Positions 31,746 through 36,226 of a stretch of 36,226 bases of DNA are shown piece after piece (the first letter of the stretch is position 1; every line of letters begins with the position of its first letter). The DNA is taken from contig NW_003110974.1 in NCBI RefSeq assembly GCF_000003605.2, forward strand, positions 517,748-553,973. Direction: 5' to 3'. This DNA comes from Saccoglossus kowalevskii (Eukaryota > Hemichordata > Enteropneusta > Harrimaniidae). The notes below the pieces were generated by a model that saw nothing but the letters and a program-made list of their open reading frames with translations, made no database searches and had not been told where the DNA came from. The translations under genes and the position numbers were made by a program.

Positions 31746-34109
31746 TTGTGTTCTGTTAAAAGTAATTCATGTGAATTTGTTAATTATTTTTTAACTAATT
31801 ATGATAACCAGTACTATTATACACATGGAACAGGTAAAAATAATTTGAATATTCAGAAAATGTGTAGAGATAACTTATTTACTGTCATTGTAATAATCAG
31901 CCAAGCATTGTGCTTTATGATTTGAGTTGGGGTACGGTATATATGTATGTACAGGAGTATGTGTGTTCATTCCACTAATATCTAAACAACAGTTTGTCAG
32001 ATTTCAATGAAACTTGATACATAGCTTCCCTTGGTCATTGCACAGACCGGGTTTGGTTTTGGTTGAATTGCCTAAACTTTTACCAGATTAAAATCTAAAA
32101 TGTGGTGCATGGCTGTAAGTGAATCCCAGGGACAGAGCTATAACGGCAAATTGGTACATCTCGTTTAAAAGGATATTAAATCTAATTAATTTTACACATT
32201 TCTGTACTCAAATGAGCATATTGTATTTTGAAATTGTATTTTGATCAATGTATAGCACCCTCTAGCTCATCTTGCAAGATGTCAGTCATTGGAAAACATA
32301 GTCAGGAAACTCATTTGTGAGTGATAGCTAGGATATAGTATTTTGTTCAATTGAAGAAACCACATAGTATAATTAATAATTTAGTAAAACAAATCAAAAT
32401 GATGACAGCTTCAAAGCCTACTATACTGTTAGTCAGCGTCCACTTGAATGATCCAGAAACTGAACAAACAGTTCATAATACCATCTCGGTTATCTTGGAC
32501 TTTAGGCAAAATTTACCAAAAGTTGGGGTATTTGTTTCTCAGAGGCGATTCAACCAAGTAACTGCTCATTTTGAATATAACATGCCTGAACATTGCTACA
32601 TATGAGAAAAATAATATATTTTCGATAAGTCACATGGTTTGGCCGCCATCTTTGATACTATGTAAAAATGAACAAATGTTTTGGGCATTTATTTCTTAAA
32701 ACTGATTCAACCTAGATATTTTTTATAAATAACATGTCTGGACATAGCTCCATATGAGAAAAATAATATAATGTTGACCAGTCACATGATTTGGCTGCCA
32801 TCTCGATATTGTGCAAGTAGAAATTGTTCAATTACAAGTGTTGTATTGGTCCGATTGTAATAAAATTTGGTACGTGTATTCTACTTTTTAGATACATTCT
32901 GTCCCATGAATGTCACATGGCTAGGTTGTGTGTCAAAGCGCCCATGGGGTGGGGGCTTCAAACCTCATTAATATGCATAACTGCTATATCTTATGCACTG
33001 TTGCAGTTAGGAAGATGAAACCTTCTGAATTATGACGTTAAACAAGACATTTAACTAAAATAACAGATGACCATATATGGTCATGTGAACTCATTAATAT
33101 GCATAACTGTTATAACTGTTATAATCAGTGTCATAATGAAGGCATCAAACAAAAGATGTAATTGACATAAGAGATTACCATTTATGATTATGTAACCTCA
33201 TTAATAGACATTACCATGTGGCTCATTATTATTCTGAAAAGTATATTTTGATAACCAAAACGCGTAAATACATTGAACCAACTGCATGTTATTTTGACTT
33301 CATCAGACAGATCATTCAAACCACCCTAATGGCAATCCAGTGACCTCATTATTTATGGAATATACATGCTTGAAAGCTTGGGCCTCGGTGACGCCGCTTG
33401 CGGCTTTAATTACCAGTTATAATTGTTTATATTAGTAGCGTTCACACACAGCTTATCACAAGCTAAGAGGTCAAATACTTTAGCCCATGTTTAAAATAAG
33501 AAATTGTGTGTGATCATTTATCATGGGCTAAGAAATGCCAAGTACAGATTGAATCTAGCCTGTTTGTAAGACCCGGTCTTGACCCTTAGCACTATTGTAT
33601 TCAATGTTCATTTGGAAGATTTACTATTAAATTCATAACTATTCATTTTGGTATGTCATTTCTGACATGACAATCAATGGGAGCACATCCAGAGATATTG
33701 TTCTCGAGAAAAAAAATGAACAGACGATTCTTTGACTGGAACTATAATCATTCATTATCAATTGTAGTAGCTTATTATAGTGAATTATTTACAATAAAAT
33801 AGGAAACATGTCTCTTGTTAACAACTTGTACCACAACAATCTGAAAAAATAAATGCATACACTTTTTTGCCCTTTGCTGCCTATTCCATTCAGTGGAAAT
33901 ATTTAAAAAAAATAATCACACACATAATATAACCAAAACTGGTTTAAATATATTTATATAAATATCACAAATATACAATAAAGACAATGCTTTGTATCAC
34001 AATATATTTGGTATAATTATTATAGAATAAAAATAATTTAGTATGTATAAGATTGCAGTCTCGTATCGGCTAATGTTCTATTGACACAGCATTGTGTAAA
34101 TTGCAATGA
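31746..34109. repeat. Intergenic repeats, including interspersed repeat copy B and a 152-bp tandem pair
   Basis: No coding exon is seen between the two convergent genes. The region 31950-33220 shares landmarks with 10261-10640 (see that entry). Within it the block TATGAGAAAAATAATAT...TCACATG-TTTGGC-GCCATCT occurs twice, starting at 32601 and 32753, a 152-bp tandem pair. CTCATTAATATGCATAACTG occurs near 32966 and 33090. The frame open at 32351-32605 lies in this repeat and is not a gene. Confidence 0.6.
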
Positions 34110-34115
34110 TTTATT
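34110..34115 (-). terminator. Polyadenylation signal of the integrase-core gene
   Basis: TTTATT on the plus strand is AATAAA on the minus strand, 110 bp past the stop codon of the minus-strand gene. Confidence 0.5.
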
Positions 34116-34225
34116 ATGTTCTTGTATTAAATAATGGAAACTGAACATTGTGCATTATAAATTATCTATTTTTATAGATATACATTTACTGACTGGCCAT
34201 ACCAAACTGAGTCATTTCAGACTGT

Positions 34226-34419
34226 TTACATCAAGTATTCCCAAAGGCGAATGTAGCTCTCCCTGGCATTGTAAATATTGATGTTCCCACAAATATTCTC
34301 TATATGAATTTCTGTGAGATAATCTGGCAGGTAACTTGTACAGTCTTCATGAAAATTATATATTCTTGAAATGTCATCAAGATCATCAGGGTTAACTGTA
34401 TAACCACATTGTTCTCCCC
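34226..34419 (-). CDS. Integrase-core gene, terminal exon
   Basis: After acceptor CATGATTTGCAG (minus strand) the frame encodes GEQCGYTVNPDDLDD followed by ISRIYNFHEDC and ends EYLM-TAA at 34228-34226. The Cys- and Asp-rich tail follows the PEKHG end of the integrase domain. Confidence 0.85.
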
Positions 34420-36226
34420 CTGCAAATCATGATACATTTCACGCTGCATGAATGCATACTTATCTTATTACTATTGAATTAGACACACTTCTTATATAAC
34501 TACAAAACAGTAAGATCATAGATGTGAGCATTAATACATTGAATTACTCCTGTCTGCATGAACTTGTCTAGTCAGGTTGCTTGTATTAATAATAGTATAA
34601 TTATTGCATCTATATAATATTACCATGTTTCTCAGGAAAATAATACAAATCTTCTGGAATTCCAGAAGGTCTCAGTGTGTGTTTATGTTTCCTTATGCGA
34701 TGTGCATTCCAGGAATCCACAAAGTCATTCAGTTCTTTTCTAATAATTGGCATATATACCGCAGACAAGCATATTCTAATGAAAAACAGAAATAATATCA
34801 ATATCGCATCAGCCCATAGAATGTAATGAACAGCAAAACACAATACAATCATTATGTCACATAAAGAGTATAGTCATGTTGATCTGTTAAACTTAGTTGC
34901 ACTATCAGAACACTACCGGTATATTCAAAACACTTGGCATGTCTTTTAGTGCATCATATAACATTACGCATATATTTTTACAATTTAGAACTAATGAACA
35001 AAAGAAAGCTTTATTGAAAATAAATCCCAGAATTGCCCATGGCCAGTTTCAGGAAATTACTAAACAAAAGTGTTGAAAAAGTGTCCTTGTCCACAATGGA
35101 TGGTCAAGCTAAAAACTGATTCCTAGTATTCCTTACTTGTCATTCCTGGTATCAGGATCATATAACCCATCAGCCTCCAAGCCCTGCAGTAAGACGAAAC
35201 AAAATATATGGGTTTGTGGCACAAAGTTTAATGCCTTTTTAATATTAATTTGTTTATGAAAATTAATGGTCTGACCGTCAGAAATAAGCATTATTATAAT
35301 ACAATGTGAAATGTGTTATAAATTTGTTGTGATTCTGTAGCAATTAATACAGAAATCTACGGGCTGGATACTAGGTTCACTGAACAGTATAAAAATCACT
35401 ATGCAATTTTAAGTGTGTAAAAACAGTGGCATTTTCTTGGTGATACCACATGGTTCATGTGAGATGGAACAATGGTGAACAAATTCACAAAACCGTAAAC
35501 CTGTTTACACTTACCTTAAATTCATCTAACCAATATTGAGCATGGTATTTTCTCATCTGAGACCACCAACTTTCTATACACTGTAGGCAAAGAAGAATAA
35601 AGAAAGTTTAGAAAGAGTTCCAACATACAGATAAAACAAGTAATTGTCAATGACAATTCCCTTTTCAGTATTTCGTGATTTAACACATTAGTACAAAATA
35701 TTTATTTACATTTGTGTGGCAGAAATGATACAAAGTGAAACAGGGACTAAAAACTAAAGAAATATCTATAATTGAATCAAGAGAGAAATTCATCTATGGT
35801 ACCTTAAGTTCGATGTCATGAAGCTTAGTATTTTATGCACATTTAACTATGATCAGATTATGCGATAAAGTTAGTAAAGCAAGTAAGACTAAATATCTGT
35901 ATGTATTATGCTAGCTGTTAAGACAGCTATGTTATCTACCAGTATGTATATAACGCTTCATTACAATCATTCCATATATGTCTGAGTTGCAATGTAAGCC
36001 TACTTGAGTAATTAATATGGCAACAGGTGTAATATGGCAAGTTTGGGTGAAATTGATTATGAAAACATACACAAAGACAACTAATTTTATAATTATATAT
36101 ATATATATATTGTACTCACTTGATTGGTAACTGAAGAGCCATATAAATGCACATCATTAACACTAGTACTATTGTGTAAGAATAACTGACACTGTACAAG
36201 ATGTCCAACTTCAGTTCATGCATGAG
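34226..36226 (-). CDS. Integrase-core (DDE, rve-like) domain protein, 3' half of a multi-exon gene
   Basis: Exons on the minus strand: 36226-36120 (partial), 35580-35515, 35183-35137, 34775-34624, 34419-34226. All four introns are GT-AG and the phases agree. The product carries the C-terminal half of an RNase H-fold integrase core: TEVGHLVQCQLFL, YGSSVTNQCIESWWSQMRK, YWLDEFK, MPIIRKELNDFVDSWNAHRI, then PSGIPEDLYYFPEKHG and a Cys-containing tail ending EYLM. Similar integrase-like genes occur in fish, cnidarians and bivalves, where they look like domesticated or low-copy transposase relatives. The E of NQCIE is probably the catalytic Glu; the family usually has Arg where this one has Cys. The upstream catalytic Asp residues lie outside the window. 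An in-frame TGA at 36216-36218 raises doubt about integrity. Confidence 0.82.
34624..34775 (-). CDS. Integrase-core gene, penultimate exon
   Basis: 152 bases (phase 2 to 1) between CTGTTTTTCATTAG and GTAATA. It encodes YMPIIRKELNDFVDSWNAHR then LRPSGIPEDLYYFPEKH, the highly conserved E-L-x-x-F-x-x-x-W-N-x-H-R-I-R block of the family. Confidence 0.88.
35137..35183 (-). CDS. Integrase-core gene, small internal exon
   Basis: 47 bases between CGTCTTACTGCAG and GTAAGG, phase 0 to 2, encoding GLEADGLYDPDTRND. Its boundaries join the flanking exons without a frame break. Confidence 0.8.
35515..35580 (-). CDS. Integrase-core gene, exon with catalytic Glu
   Basis: 66 bases between CTTTGCCTACAG and GTAAGT, phase 0-0, encoding CIESWWSQMRKYHAQYWLDE then FK. 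It follows NQ of the previous exon, giving the family motif NQ-(R)-I-E-x-W-W, in which Glu is the likely third catalytic residue. Confidence 0.87.
36092..36110. repeat. (AT)n microsatellite
   Basis: A short run of AT units just downstream of the splice donor of the edge exon (minus strand). Confidence 0.85.
36120..36226 (-). CDS. Integrase-core gene, exon at window edge with in-frame TGA
   Basis: The exon ends at donor GTGAGT and encodes TEVGHLVQCQLFLHNSTSV then NDVHLYGSSVTNQ. Directly before TE the in-frame codon is TGA (36218-36216), where the family has the Gly of G-T-E-N. Unless splicing enters at the weak AG sites at 36209 or 36196 (TTGTACAG), this is a nonsense change. Confidence 0.75.

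Noticed and set aside
32351-32605. 84-codon open frame
   Set aside because: It starts at a TTG, lies in a tandem-duplicated interspersed repeat and resembles no family.

Overview
This is a piece of an AT-rich metazoan draft genome. The genes are split by GT-AG introns, 3' ends carry AATAAA signals, most of the sequence is non-coding, and one assembly gap of 50 Ns lies at 24821-24870. The gene families present (a vwkA-type alpha-kinase, an orphan rhodopsin-like GPCR, a DDE integrase-core gene, a DIRS retrotransposon and a LINE) fit a marine invertebrate, perhaps a lophotrochozoan such as a mollusc. The sequence alone does not fix the phylum. Nothing in it looks bacterial or viral.

Layout. (1) 1-11085 holds no recognisable protein gene. 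It contains a cluster of three heat-shock elements next to a minus-strand TATA box (about 907-1098), a 144-bp tandem array with an inverted copy (1890-2900), a diverged local duplication (5160-6220) and a 549-bp TTAA-flanked MITE (9555-10103). (2) 11087-12134 is the exon of an atypical rhodopsin-like GPCR (+), whose whole coding sequence sits in one exon behind a good splice acceptor. (3) 12135-22720 is gene-free and repeat-bearing: minisatellites with 56-bp and 38-bp periods, a hairpin element and a 5'-truncated LINE. (4) About 22.7-31.7 kb is an alpha-kinase gene (+). I assembled its catalytic domain by hand from eight exons whose reading phases agree from the gap to the stop codon. One intron carries a MITE with 17-bp inverted repeats. 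Another carries a ~2.9-kb decayed DIRS retrotransposon on the minus strand. One intron appears to start with GA instead of GT. (5) 31.75-34.1 kb is repeats. (6) 34226-36226 is the 3' half of a multi-exon integrase-core gene (-), convergent with the kinase. Its last four exons join in phase; the exon at the window edge has an in-frame TGA exactly where the family has a conserved Gly.

The three genes do not form an obvious pathway; this is an ordinary animal locus arrangement. The strongest leads are the alpha-kinase with its apparent GA-AG intron and altered glycine and zinc motifs, the integrase-core gene with its possible nonsense codon, and the heat-shock-element cluster that has no visible gene.
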